A stretch of DNA of 64,000 bases from Skermanella rosea (lineage in GTDB: Bacteria; Pseudomonadota; Alphaproteobacteria; Azospirillales; Azospirillaceae): NCBI RefSeq assembly GCF_016806835.2, contig NZ_CP086113.1, positions 310,001 through 374,000 on the forward strand. The letters run 5' to 3'. This document shows positions 8,295 through 17,385 of the stretch, one piece after another. Positions within the stretch are counted from its first letter, which is position 1. Each line of letters starts with the position of its first letter. The position numbers were made by a program, and so were the translations under genes. The notes below the pieces were generated by a model. It was given only the letters and a program-made list of their open reading frames with translations. It was not told the origin of the DNA and made no database searches.

Positions 8295-9569
8295 CAGGGC
8301 TGTTCAGTTCTCGCTATGAGAGGCGATATGCGAGCGCATTGTCGAAGTTGAGCGCGTTGACGTAGAGTTCGCGGGCGATGTTCTGGACGCCGTTGGCCCG
8401 CAGGATGTTGATCGCGAAGCTGCGGAACCGGGCGACGTGGGTGGGCTTGACGCGGGTTCGGCTGGCGTCCTCGCCGAACGTGACGTCGCGGACCCAATGG
8501 CTCCGGTTTTCAATCGCCCAGTGCCCCCGGACCGCCCGTCCGAACGCCTCGGCGCCGAGCGCGACCTGGCAGGCGTAGAACGAGACGTCCTCGGTGGCGT
8601 GCCACAGGCCTGACCTGGTGTCCTTGTGCCAGGTCAGGCGGGCGACGCGGGCGGCGCAGACGATTAGGCCGTCCCATTCGGCGTCGAGTTTGCCCCGGAC
8701 ATCGAAGGTCTCGACCGTGCGGGTCTCGTGGCGGCCGTGGCCCTTGGGATCAACGCTCCTGTGGCTTTCGGCCGGGGGCTGGGTGGCGGCGATGGCCTCG
8801 AGCGTGGCCAGCAGGGTCGGCTGGTTGGCCTTGACCTGGGCGAGCAACGCGTTGCCGGTGTCGCGGGCCGCCTCAAAGGTTTTTTTGACAGTGCAGCGCG
8901 TCGGCGGTGAACAGCACGCCGCTCAGGCCGAGCTCCGCGATCAGGCGCTGGGCCGCCGGGATCTCGTTGCTCTTGTCGTCGATCTCGCTGTGCGCCAGCA
9001 GGATCGCCGCCTCCGAGGCGAACGCGCTGAGCGCCTGGGCCGCCTTGCGGTCGTTGAGGTGGTCGAAGCTGCCCTTGAGCGTCTTGCCGTCGAGCGCGAT
9101 CGCCGGCATCCCGCCCTCGGGGCGCGCCAGCAGGCTGGCGGCGTGCCGGCGGAACGCCCGCTCCAGGGCGTCGGCGTCGAGGTCCTGGAGCACGGTGCGC
9201 AGGGTGTTGACCGATGGCGCCCGCCTCAGGGCGACGCCGAACAGCTCGTTGAGCAACTCCCGGCGCTGCTCCAGGAAGACGATGATGCGGCGGTACGAGG
9301 TCGCGCCGGACAGCAGCGCCAGCACGGTGAACAGCAGCAGCGGCGCCAGCGGGTAGCGCTTGCCCGCCGCGCGCCGCGGATCGGGAACCTCGCCCAGGGC
9401 CGCGAGAAGCCGGCCGAACGGTACCATGGCAACCCCCAAGTCCAGGAATTGCCGAGCAAGGATTCACACATTCGCGCGAGATGGTAGACTCTTTCTACGC
9501 TGCTTCACACCCCGCCAGGACTCGCTGCGCGCGAGTCAGGCGCGCAACGGGGAGAACTGAACAGCCCTG
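8295..9569 (-). mobile_element. ISAs1-family insertion sequence, 1275 bp, complete ends
   Basis: Bounded by perfect 18-bp terminal inverted repeats, CAGGGCTGTTCAGTTCTC at 8295-8312 and its reverse complement at 9552-9569, and flanked by a perfect 10-bp target duplication. Inside is one ISAs1-type DDE transposase in two frames. Perfect ends and duplication point to a recent insertion, about 230 bp upstream of pstS and outside its candidate Pho box. Confidence 0.93.
8314..9427 (-). pseudogene. ISAs1-family DDE transposase in two frames joined at an A7 run
   Basis: DDE transposase of the ISAs1 (H-repeat) family. The first frame (start ATG 9427) has the N-terminal domain (GEVPDPRRAAGKRYPLAPLL) and two catalytic Asp (AIALDGKTLKGS; TADALHCQK). 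It ends early at LHCQKNL-stop. The second frame carries FEAARDTGNALLAQVKANQP, HWAIENRSHWVRDVTFGED with the catalytic Glu, and the normal end. The frames meet at seven A residues (plus-strand T-run 8880-8886). Six or nine A would restore the reading HCQK(K)TFEAARD. It is either a mutation in the run or a site where slippage makes full-length protein. Confidence 0.85.
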
Positions 9570-9579
9570 CATATGTAGT
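9570..9579. repeat. Target-site duplication, right copy (10 bp)
   Basis: CATATGTAGT, identical to 8285-8294, directly after the right inverted repeat of the ISAs1-type element. Confidence 0.9.
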
Positions 9580-9860
9580 ACGTAATATGGGGTCGAGATC
9601 AGGAAGAGTCATGATGCTCCGCCAAACTGATTTCATCTCATCTTAGAAAGTGAAAAATCATAGATGGATGATGATTCAGCCCAATCGTCAAGATAGGAAT
9701 CAAAAACGTTTCATTGGAAGCCTGGATTTGCGCTTTATACAATCGCAAATTTGCCTCTGCATCATTAATCGTCTGTTAACCATATGAATACACTTTTTAA
9801 ACACTGCTGGATTACTTGTCATTCCGGTGGACATATTGAACTTATCCGGAGAGCACAGAC
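9580..9860. other. AT-rich intergenic region
   Basis: About 280 bp of markedly AT-rich sequence between the ISAs1-type element and the DUF1593-type gene. It probably holds that gene's promoter. A GGAGAG ribosome-binding site sits 8 nt before the ATG at 9861. I see no gene, hairpin or recognised operator. Confidence 0.5.
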
Positions 9861-11147
9861 ATGGCTTTGCCCAGAGTTTTCATCTCGACCGACCTGAGGC
9901 TTGAAGCGCAGGAGAAGGACGATGTCCAGTCCCTTGTCCACGCGCTGATGTATCAGGACAAGATGAACATCGTCGGCATCGCCGGAACGGCGTCCAAGTT
10001 CAACACCCAGGACGGTCTGGTCAGGGACATCGATGCCGTGATCGACGTCTACGGCAAGGACCTTGCCAAGCTGCGCGAGCACGGCTCCGGCTTCAAGTCC
10101 GTCGAAGCCCTGAAGAAGGTGAGCCATCAGGGCGCCACGGACACTGCGCCGCCCAAGGGATATTCCAAGCCGACGGACTCGTCCGAGGCCATCATCGCGG
10201 AAGCCAGGAAGGCCGCCGCCGCGGGCGAGAAGCTGAACGTGCTCACCTGGGGAGGGGAGGCGGACATCGCGCAGGCGCTGCACGATTCTCCCGGCATCGC
10301 CAAGCACGTCCGGCTGTTCAGCATCGACACCCAGGACATCCACGCCAAGAAGTACCTGCTGGACAATTTCAAGGGCAAGCTGGACCTGTGGGTCGACAAC
10401 ATGACCACGTTCCGGGGCACCTACGGCACGCCGGAAAGCGGCTCCATGATCAAGGGCTGGCACGAGGCGAACGCCAAGGGCCACGGCGCCCTGGGGGACT
10501 TCTTCTCGAAGGTCTCGAGCAACATCTTCAACAAGTCCGGCGTCAAGATGGGGGACAGCCCGACCGTTCTCCGCTTCCTCGACGGGGACCAGGACGACCC
10601 GACCCAGGAAAGCTGGGGCGGGGAGTTCCGCAAGGTGTCCGACGGCTACTATACGGACCTTCATGGGCAGGGTTTCGACCGCCCCGGCACCCAAGGGGCC
10701 AGGACGGTCTACGAGAACCGCGAGGAGTGGCTCGAAGACTTCGCCGGGCGCTTCGACTGGTTGAAGGACAAGGGTCCGATCCCGCTCCCCCGTCCCGGAG
10801 GGGATGACGTGATCACCGTCAAGGCGTCGGGCGATCACTACAAAGGGAATCCGAATTTCGTCATCCAGGTGGACGGGAAAACGCTGGATCTCACGAACCG
10901 GGTCACGGCTGTCCATGACAAGGACCAGTGGCAGACCTTCACTTACAAGGGCGACCTGGACGCCCCGGGAATCCAGGAGCGGGAGGTCGAGATCATCTTC
11001 AACAACGATGCCTGGAACGGAAGGAAGGGGGCCAATGGATCCGACCGGAACCTCTATATCGACGAGGTTTCGTTCAACGGCCAGGTCGACGACACGGACG
11101 CCGTATTCAAATGGAACAGCACGAAGTCATGGCTGTTCGAGGTTTGA
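9861..11147 (+). CDS. Nucleoside-hydrolase-like (DUF1593/Sde182-type) protein with C-terminal carbohydrate-binding module
   Basis: 428 residues in two parts. Residues 1-300 resemble the nucleoside-hydrolase-like domain found in cellulose/hemicellulose-associated DUF1593 proteins: an N-terminal PRVFISTDLRLEAQEKDD, an Asp-rich first strand, then DDVQSLVHALMYQDKMNIVG. Residues about 310-428 look like a calcium-dependent xylan-type carbohydrate-binding module (ITVKASGDHYKGNPNFVIQV, then VEIIFNNDAWNG, DRNLYIDEVSFNGQ). I infer a polysaccharide-binding hydrolase-like protein; the substrate is unknown. No signal peptide is present, so export would need a non-classical or type I route. It stands alone, 177 nt before the GH15 gene. 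Confidence 0.7.
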   Translation: MALPRVFISTDLRLEAQEKDDVQSLVHALMYQDKMNIVGIAGTASKFNTQDGLVRDIDAVIDVYGKDLAKLREHGSGFKSVEALKKVSHQGATDTAPPKGYSKPTDSSEAIIAEARKAAAAGEKLNVLTWGGEADIAQALHDSPGIAKHVRLFSIDTQDIHAKKYLLDNFKGKLDLWVDNMTTFRGTYGTPESGSMIKGWHEANAKGHGALGDFFSKVSSNIFNKSGVKMGDSPTVLRFLDGDQDDPTQESWGGEFRKVSDGYYTDLHGQGFDRPGTQGARTVYENREEWLEDFAGRFDWLKDKGPIPLPRPGGDDVITVKASGDHYKGNPNFVIQVDGKTLDLTNRVTAVHDKDQWQTFTYKGDLDAPGIQEREVEIIFNNDAWNGRKGANGSDRNLYIDEVSFNGQVDDTDAVFKWNSTKSWLFEV

Positions 11148-11324
11148 TATCGAAACCGGATGCGCTTCCGGGGCGCATCCCCCCGGCGGGAGGGAACGGC
11201 CTCCGTCCTGTTGGCATGGGTGCGCCCACGGATTGGCCGCGGGCGACCAGCGGCAGGATCGGGCGGGAAAAGACGGCGGCACGGCACCGCCGATGATCCC
11301 GTCCGAAGGCGAAAGGCACGGGAT

Positions 11325-13172
11325 TTGGCCGGGACCGACACACCTCACCGTATCGAGGACTATGCCCTGATCGGCGACTGCGAGACGGCGGCGCTCGTCT
11401 CGAACCGGGGCTCCATCGACTGGCTTTGTTTTCCCCGGTTCGATTCCGCGGCCTGTTTCGCGGCCTTGCTGGGATCTCCGGAGAACGGCCGGTGGAGCAT
11501 CGGGCCGAAGGACGACCGGGCGCGGGCAACCCGGCGTTATCGCGACGGCACGCTCATCCTGGAGACGACGTTCGAGACGCCCGAAGGCTCGGCGACGCTG
11601 ATAGACTTCATGCCGCCGCGGGACGGCTTCGCCGATCTGATCCGGATCGTGGTCGGCAACCGGGGCCGGGTCGAGTTCGACCTCGATCTCGTGATCCGGT
11701 TCGACTACGGCCGCAGCATCCCCTGGGTCAGCCGTCTCGACGACGCCACGCTGACCGCCGTGGCCGGCCCCGATCTCCTGCTGCTGCGGACGGCCGCGGA
11801 ACTGCGCGGTGCCGACATGCACACCGTGGGATCGTTCACCGTGACGGCGGGCCAGCGCATCCCGTTCACGCTGATCCATGCTCCGTCCCACCTGCCGCCT
11901 CCGGCTCCCCGGGACCCCGAAGCCGAATTGAGGCGGACGGAAGCGTTCTGGACGGACTTCTCGGGTCGCTGCCCGCCGGTCGGGCCGTGGACGGACCAGG
12001 TGAAGCGGTCGCTGATCACGCTCAAGGCTCTGACATACATGCCGACCGGCGGCATCGTCGCCGCGGCGACGACGTCGCTCCCGGAACATCCCGGCGGTCC
12101 CCGCAACTGGGATTACCGCTTCTGCTGGCTGCGCGACGCCACGATGACGCTGCAGGCCTTCATGAAGCTGAGCTACTACGAGGAGGCGTCGTCGTGGCGC
12201 GAGTGGCTTCTGCGCAGCGTGGCCGGCGACCCCTCCCAGATGCAGATCATGTACGGGCTGGCCGGCGAGCGGCGCCTGCCCGAATGGGAGGTCCCGTGGC
12301 TGGGCGGCTTCCTGGATTCCCGTCCCGTGCGTGTCGGCAACGCCGCGGCCGGGCAGTTCCAACTCGACATCTACGGCGAGGTCGCCGACGCGATGGCGCA
12401 GGCCCTGAAGGGCGGATTGCCGCCGCACCCGAGATCCCGGGCGCTGAGCGAGACCATCATGCCGTTCCTGGAGCAGGCATGGCGGCGTCCGGACGAGGGA
12501 ATCTGGGAGACCCGCGGCGGACCCCGGCATTTCACGCATTCCAAGGTCCTGGCCTGGGTGGCCTTCGACCGGGTGGCCTCGATAGCGCTCGCCGGTGATC
12601 CGGCCAGTGAACGGGCGGCCCGGTGGCGCCGGGTGGCGGATCTCATCCACGAGGACGTGTGCCGGCACGCCTACGACCCGGACCTCGGCAGCTTCGTGCA
12701 ATCCTACGGATCCAGGCAACTGGACGCGAGCCTGCTGGCCATTCCTCTGGTCGGTTTCCTGCCGCCCGAGGATCCCCGCGTCGTCGGTACGGTGGCCGCC
12801 ATAGAGCGGCATCTCATGCATGATGGCCTCGTGCTGCGCTACGACACGGGAACCGGGGAAGACGGACTGCCTCCCGGCGAGGGCGCGTTCCTCGCCTGCA
12901 GCTTCTGGCTCGCCGACGTCCTCGTTCTCCTCGGGCGCCATGCCGACGCGAGACGGCTTTTCGAACGGCTGTGCACCCTGTGCAACGACGTCGGGCTGCT
13001 CGCCGAGGAGTATGACCCGGCGGGACGACGCATGCTGGGCAATTTTCCCCAGGCGTTCAGCCATATCGGGCTGATCAATACCGCCCTGAACCTCACGCGC
13101 ATCCAGGGACCCGCCGACGAGCGGTCCGAGCACGACGACGACGCCGAACCAGGGCACCGGCCGGAACCGTAA
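11325..13172 (+). CDS. Glycoside hydrolase family 15 protein (glucoamylase/trehalase-like)
   Basis: About 615 residues with the full bacterial GH15 layout: N-terminal beta-domain opening with RIEDYALIGDCETAALVSNR then GSIDWLCFPRFDS, and a C-terminal alpha/alpha-barrel. Catalytic region signatures are NWDYRFCWLRDATMTLQAF, RPDEGIWETRGG with the likely general acid Glu, and GLLAEEYDPAGRRMLGNFPQ with the second Glu. The family hydrolyses alpha-glucosidic bonds (glucans, or trehalose in some members). No signal peptide, so a cytoplasmic role in glycogen or trehalose turnover is likely. The TTG at 11325 is chosen because a GAAAGG site precedes it by 8 nt and homology begins a few residues later; the frame is open back to 11160. 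Confidence 0.85.
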   Translation: MAGTDTPHRIEDYALIGDCETAALVSNRGSIDWLCFPRFDSAACFAALLGSPENGRWSIGPKDDRARATRRYRDGTLILETTFETPEGSATLIDFMPPRDGFADLIRIVVGNRGRVEFDLDLVIRFDYGRSIPWVSRLDDATLTAVAGPDLLLLRTAAELRGADMHTVGSFTVTAGQRIPFTLIHAPSHLPPPAPRDPEAELRRTEAFWTDFSGRCPPVGPWTDQVKRSLITLKALTYMPTGGIVAAATTSLPEHPGGPRNWDYRFCWLRDATMTLQAFMKLSYYEEASSWREWLLRSVAGDPSQMQIMYGLAGERRLPEWEVPWLGGFLDSRPVRVGNAAAGQFQLDIYGEVADAMAQALKGGLPPHPRSRALSETIMPFLEQAWRRPDEGIWETRGGPRHFTHSKVLAWVAFDRVASIALAGDPASERAARWRRVADLIHEDVCRHAYDPDLGSFVQSYGSRQLDASLLAIPLVGFLPPEDPRVVGTVAAIERHLMHDGLVLRYDTGTGEDGLPPGEGAFLACSFWLADVLVLLGRHADARRLFERLCTLCNDVGLLAEEYDPAGRRMLGNFPQAFSHIGLINTALNLTRIQGPADERSEHDDDAEPGHRPEP

Positions 13173-13401
13173 GGCGGCATCTGAGCCGCCATCGTCCGCC
13201 CGTCCAACTGTCCGTCCCCCGATGTAGGTCGGAAAGCCTGTCCGGAACCTGCCGAGAACTCGGGATGAGAAAGTGTTTTCCGCCAATCCCATAATAATGA
13301 CTGGCCAAAAAGGATAGGACAAAAGACGCCCGATTTCTTAAACGGGGTCTTAATCAACAAGATCCAGAGTGTAGGCAGCAAACCTCCTGAGTGCATTTAT
13401 T

Positions 13402-13905
13402 ATGCAAGAGAGCATCAAGGAAGAACTGATTGGGACCGTGATCGGCGGAGATGGCCCTCCTCCAAGCCTGATTGCCGCCATCGCCCCTGATGCCCTTCTG
13501 GAGGCTTGCGACCGGCTTCCCTGCGCCTTCGCGACCCTTGAGCCGGACGCCCGGCCGTCCTTGATGAATTCCGCGTTCCGGACCCTGTTCAATCCATCGA
13601 CGCCGTACACCGCGAGCGCCCCGGATCTGGCCCGCCTCGCCGGAGGCGACGCCCGCTCGCTCAGGTCGGTGGACGGCCAGGTATGGCCGGTCAGCACCAT
13701 CCGTCTCGGCGGTGGACGCATCCTGGTGACGGTGGAGGACCGGTCGGCCCCGACCGGCATGGACCTGACGGAGCGCAGGGATGCCCTGACGGGATTGGCG
13801 AACCGGGTCGTCCTCAAGGAGCGGATCGTCCAGATGCTTGCCGAGCCCGGGAAGGATCTCCAGGCCGCGCTCTTCCTGCTCGACCTGGACCGTATCCCCA
13901 AGTGA
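13402..13905 (+). pseudogene. Truncated PAS-GGDEF protein (diguanylate cyclase remnant)
   Basis: 167 residues. The middle resembles a PAS-like segment (about 25-120) and the end is the first part of a GGDEF domain (DALTGLANRVVLKERIVQML, LFLLDLDRIPK). The frame stops right after the LLDLDR strand where relatives continue toward the GGDEF signature itself, so there is no active site. Sequence after the stop does not continue the domain but leads within 22 nt into a BLUF gene. Deletion of the 3' part is the likely cause. A regulatory role for the short product cannot be excluded. Confidence 0.65.
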
Positions 13906-13927
13906 GCATCGAGCAGGCCGTCAAACC

Positions 13928-14370
13928 ATGTCCGAACAGATCCACCGCCTCGTCTATTTCAGCCGCAACGCCATGCCCGGGACCGAAGACGAGATCGTCG
14001 CGGGCGTCCAGCAGATCCTGGCAAGCTCCCGCAGCAACAACGCCCGGGCCGGCGTGACCGGCGCCCTGCTGTTCAACAGCGGGTGCTTCGCCCAGGTGCT
14101 GGAAGGCCCCACGCCGGCGGTCACCGAGACCTTCGAGCGCATCCAGTGGGATGAGCGCCACAGCGAGGTCCTGGTGCTTGAATATGCCCCGTGGCTGCCC
14201 GTTCCTTCCCCAACTGGTCGATGTCCTTCGTCGGCGCCGACCGGTCCGATCAGCAGCTGTTCGGCGACGTCTCCGTGACGAGCGGCTTCAACCCGATCCA
14301 CCTGAAGGCGGACCAGATCTTCGGGACGCTCGAACGCCTGGTGCGGGAAGAAGAGAAGCAGACCGCCTGA
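13928..14370 (+). pseudogene. BLUF-domain blue-light photoreceptor with 1-nt frameshift
   Basis: Short single-domain BLUF protein, about 147 residues when the frame is corrected. FAD-binding features are present: HRLVYFSRN with the photoactive Tyr, NNARAGVTGALLFN with the flavin-contacting Asn, FAQVLEGP with the key Gln, and NWSMSFVGAD with the Trp/Met pair that tunes the light state. After VLVLEYAP the frame shifts at a C-run (about 14186-14190). Adding one C restores VAARSFPNWSMSFVG and a normal ending (LERLVREEEKQTA). As sequenced, translation instead runs on to 14278 in the wrong frame. It may be a real knock-out or a homopolymer error. Short BLUF proteins act through partners such as cyclic-di-GMP enzymes; the neighbouring gene is a broken GGDEF protein. 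Confidence 0.75.
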
Positions 14371-14488
14371 CCGCCCAGCCGTCGGCCACGGGTGCATTCC
14401 CCGATCCGCGCGGCCATGCCGTCTGATGACCGGGCCTGGATTACGCGTTAGGCTGGTCCCGGACGGCAGCGAGAGAAAGGATGCACCC

Positions 14489-16216
14489 ATGGCGCAGAAG
14501 TTCCCCAGGCCGCTGCGGTCACAGGCCTGGTTCGGCGGCGACAGCAAGGACAGCTTCATCCATCGGAGCTGGATGAAGAACAGCGGACTGCCGGACGATG
14601 CCTTCGATGGCCGCCCGGTGATCGGCATCTGCAACACCTTCTCCGAGTTCACGCCGTGCAACGCGCATTTCCGCGGCCTGGCGGAGCAGGTGAAGCTGGG
14701 CGTGCTGGAGGCGGGCGGCCTTCCGCTGGAGTTTCCGGTCTTCTCCTGCGGCGAGTCCAACCTCAGGCCGACGGCCATGCTGTTCCGCAATCTCGCCTCG
14801 ATGGATGTCGAGGAGGCGATCCGCGGAAACCCGATGGACGGGGTGGTCCTGATGGCCGGCTGCGACAAGACCACGCCGTCGCTTCTGATGGGAGCGGCGA
14901 GCTGCGACCTGCCGTCGATCGTCATTTCCGGCGGGCCGATGCTGAACGGCAAGTTCCGCGGGGCTGACATCGGGTCGGGTACCGATGTCTGGAGGTTCTC
15001 CGAGGATGTCCGGGCGGGCCGCATGCCGCGCGAGCATTTCATGGCGGCGGAAAGCGCCATGTCGCGCTCGCCCGGCCACTGCATGACCATGGGGACGGCA
15101 TCGACCATGGCCTCCATGGCCGAATCCCTGGGGCTGACCCTGCCCGGCAACGCCGCCTATCCGGCGGTGGATGCGCACCGCGCGCGGCTTGCCCGCCTGA
15201 CCGGCCGGCGCATCGTCGGGATGGTCGGCGAGGACCTGCGCCTGTCCAAGGTCCTGACCCGCAGGGCCTTTCTCAATGCGATCCGGATGAACGGCGCGAT
15301 CGGTGGTTCGACCAACGCGGTCGTCCACCTGCTGGCGATCGCCGGACGCGTCGGGGTCGACCTGACGCTCGACGACTGGGATGCAGCCGGGCGGAATGTG
15401 CCGACGATCGTCAACCTGATGCCGTCGGGGCGCTACCTGATGGAGGATTTCTGCTATGCCGGCGGGATACCGGCGGTGATGAAGGAACTGTCGGACCTGC
15501 TGGACCTGGACGTGCCGACCGTGACGGGAGGGACCCTGGGCGACAACATCCGCTCCGCCGAGAATTTCGATCCCGACGTGATCCTGCCCCGCGACCGGGC
15601 CCTGGTGCGGGACGGAGGCATCGCCGTGCTGCGCGGCAACCTGGCGGCCGCAGGCGCGATCCTGAAGCCGTCGGCCGCGTCGCCCGAACTGATGCGCCAT
15701 CGCGGCCGGGCCGTCGTCTTCGAGAGCATCGAGCATTACAAGGCGACGGTCGATGACCCCTCCCTGGAGATCGACGAGACCTGCGTGATGGTGCTGAAGA
15801 ACTGCGGCCCGAAGGGTTATCCGGGAATGGCCGAGGTGGGGAACATGGCGCTGCCGAAGAAGCTGCTGGAACGCGGCGTGCGGGACATGGTGCGCCTCTC
15901 CGACGCCCGCATGTCGGGCACTGCCTATGGCACCGTCGTCCTCCACTGCGCACCCGAGGCTGCGGTCGGCGGTACGCTCGCGCTGGTGCGGACGGGCGAT
16001 TTCATCGAGCTGGACGTGGAAGCGCGGCGCCTTCACCTGGATGTGCCGGATGAGGAACTGGCACGCCGCGCCGCCGCCTGGTCGCCGCCCGAACCGTCGA
16101 TGCGGGGCGGCTACCAGAGCCTCTACGTGGAACATGTCCTGCAGGCCGACCGGGGCGCCGACCTGGATTTCCTGGTCGGCTGCCGGGGCCACGACGTCCC
16201 GCGCGAGAGCCATTGA
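14489..16216 (+). CDS. IlvD/Edd-family sugar-acid dehydratase
   Basis: 575-residue Fe-S dehydratase of the IlvD/Edd family, dehydrating an aldonic acid to a 2-keto-3-deoxy acid. Cluster cysteines are seen in CNTFSEFTPCN and GCDKTTPSLLM and a third in GHCMTMG; the C-terminal [11 protein letters not shown] loop with the catalytic Ser is intact. The form of the N-terminus (SQAWFGGDSKDSFIHRSWMK) puts it with the pentonate/hexonate dehydratases rather than with biosynthetic IlvD, but the exact substrate (xylonate, arabonate, galactonate) cannot be told. The ATG at 14489 has an AGAAAGG site 8 nt upstream. An HSL esterase follows after 89 nt on the same strand. Confidence 0.85.
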   Translation: MAQKFPRPLRSQAWFGGDSKDSFIHRSWMKNSGLPDDAFDGRPVIGICNTFSEFTPCNAHFRGLAEQVKLGVLEAGGLPLEFPVFSCGESNLRPTAMLFRNLASMDVEEAIRGNPMDGVVLMAGCDKTTPSLLMGAASCDLPSIVISGGPMLNGKFRGADIGSGTDVWRFSEDVRAGRMPREHFMAAESAMSRSPGHCMTMGTASTMASMAESLGLTLPGNAAYPAVDAHRARLARLTGRRIVGMVGEDLRLSKVLTRRAFLNAIRMNGAIGGSTNAVVHLLAIAGRVGVDLTLDDWDAAGRNVPTIVNLMPSGRYLMEDFCYAGGIPAVMKELSDLLDLDVPTVTGGTLGDNIRSAENFDPDVILPRDRALVRDGGIAVLRGNLAAAGAILKPSAASPELMRHRGRAVVFESIEHYKATVDDPSLEIDETCVMVLKNCGPKGYPGMAEVGNMALPKKLLERGVRDMVRLSDARMSGTAYGTVVLHCAPEAAVGGTLALVRTGDFIELDVEARRLHLDVPDEELARRAAAWSPPEPSMRGGYQSLYVEHVLQADRGADLDFLVGCRGHDVPRESH

Positions 16217-16305
16217 TCCGGACCCCGCCGGCTTCGCCCGGTATTGCGCAAGCGCTCCGAACCCGTGATCCTTAGGCGACGCATTAATCAGGAAAGAGGA
16301 ACGCC

Positions 16306-17340
16306 GTGACAGACAAGCTTCCGGAGCTCCGGCTGACGGCCGAGCATCTTCATCTGGCCGAGGCGGACGCGGAACGGCTGCTGGACGGGTACCGGATCCG
16401 GCGCGGCGACCGGGTGATGGATCCCAAGGCGCAGGTGGTCGGCGAGGTGATCAAGCAGCTGCGCTCCCCCGACAGCCTGCCGACGCCGCAGGAATCGCGC
16501 GGCCAGTTCCGGAAGATGGTCGAACTGCTCGACGAGCCGCCGCCGGCCTCGATCAAGGTTTCCGACCTGGCCTGCCCCGGCCCGATAGGACAGGTCCCGT
16601 TGCGGCTCTACGCGCCCGAGGGCACGGGAGCCCGGCCCCTGCTGCTGTATTTCCATGGCGGAGGATGGATCCAGGGGGACCTGGAGACCCATCACGGCGC
16701 CTGCGGCAAGCTCGCCGCCTGGTCAGGATGCCTGGTGCTCGCCGTCGACTACCGGCTGGCGCCCGAGCACAAGTTTCCCGCCGGGCTGGAGGACTGCCTG
16801 GCGGCGTGGCGCTGGCTTGCCGCCAACGCGGCCACGCTCGGCGCCGATCCCGCGCGGCTGGCGGTCGGCGGCGATTCCGCGGGCGGCAATCTCGCTGCGG
16901 CGGTCTGCCAGATCCTGGCGGCCGGCGGCGAGCCCGGACCCGCCGCCCAGCTGCTGATCTATCCCTCGCTGGACCTGGGCTGGCAGCTGCCGTCGCACCG
17001 GGAACTGGCGGATGCCTATATCCTGCCCAGGATCCGGGTCCGCTGGTACACCGAACTCTATCTGTCCTCCCCGGAGCAGGCGGCCGACATCCGCGTCTCC
17101 CCCCTGTGGGCGGAGGACCTGCGCGGCCAGCCCCCCGCGATGATCGTCACCGCCGGCTTCGACCCGCTGCTCGACGACGGACGACGCTATGCCGACCGGC
17201 TCGAGGCGTCAGGCGTGCCGGTCGCCTACCGCGAGTACACCGGGCAGATCCACGCCTTCATCTCGCTCACCCGCGTCATTCCCCAGGGCAACGAGTGCCT
17301 GCGGGAGATGGCCGGCTGGCTGAAGTCGAGGCTGGGCTGA
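16306..17340 (+). CDS. Alpha/beta-hydrolase, hormone-sensitive-lipase family esterase
   Basis: 344-residue esterase of bacterial family IV. Oxyanion-hole motif LYFHGGGWIQGD (about residue 118), nucleophile elbow GGDSAGGNLAAA (about 187), Asp in FDPLLDDG (about 285) and His in QIHAFISL (about 315) complete the triad. Such enzymes cleave short-chain esters; a role in removing acyl groups from plant polymers or lactones is possible given the neighbours. The start is a GTG with AGAGGAA just upstream; no signal peptide. Confidence 0.85.
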   Translation: MTDKLPELRLTAEHLHLAEADAERLLDGYRIRRGDRVMDPKAQVVGEVIKQLRSPDSLPTPQESRGQFRKMVELLDEPPPASIKVSDLACPGPIGQVPLRLYAPEGTGARPLLLYFHGGGWIQGDLETHHGACGKLAAWSGCLVLAVDYRLAPEHKFPAGLEDCLAAWRWLAANAATLGADPARLAVGGDSAGGNLAAAVCQILAAGGEPGPAAQLLIYPSLDLGWQLPSHRELADAYILPRIRVRWYTELYLSSPEQAADIRVSPLWAEDLRGQPPAMIVTAGFDPLLDDGRRYADRLEASGVPVAYREYTGQIHAFISLTRVIPQGNECLREMAGWLKSRLG

Positions 17341-17385
17341 GGTCGAGGCCGGCCGGAGCTGGTGGCCCGGCCGGCTGCGGCCCGG
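17341..17385. terminator. GC-rich hairpin between convergent genes
   Basis: GCCGGCCGG and CCCGGCCGGC, separated by about 8 nt, can pair in the 45-nt gap between the convergent esterase and PRC-barrel genes. A shared bidirectional terminator is plausible. There is no T-tract. Confidence 0.3.

Noticed and set aside
9580-9860. AT-rich stretch considered as an ncRNA gene or attachment site
   Set aside because: No stable stem, terminator or repeat could be found; it is best explained as a promoter region.
11127-13322. 731-residue minus-strand open frame
   Set aside because: Antisense to the GH15 gene, which has full catalytic motifs; the shadow shows no family features.
14489-16216. Considered as IlvD of branched-chain amino-acid synthesis
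   Set aside because: The N-terminal pattern and carbohydrate-enzyme neighbours fit sugar-acid dehydratases better.
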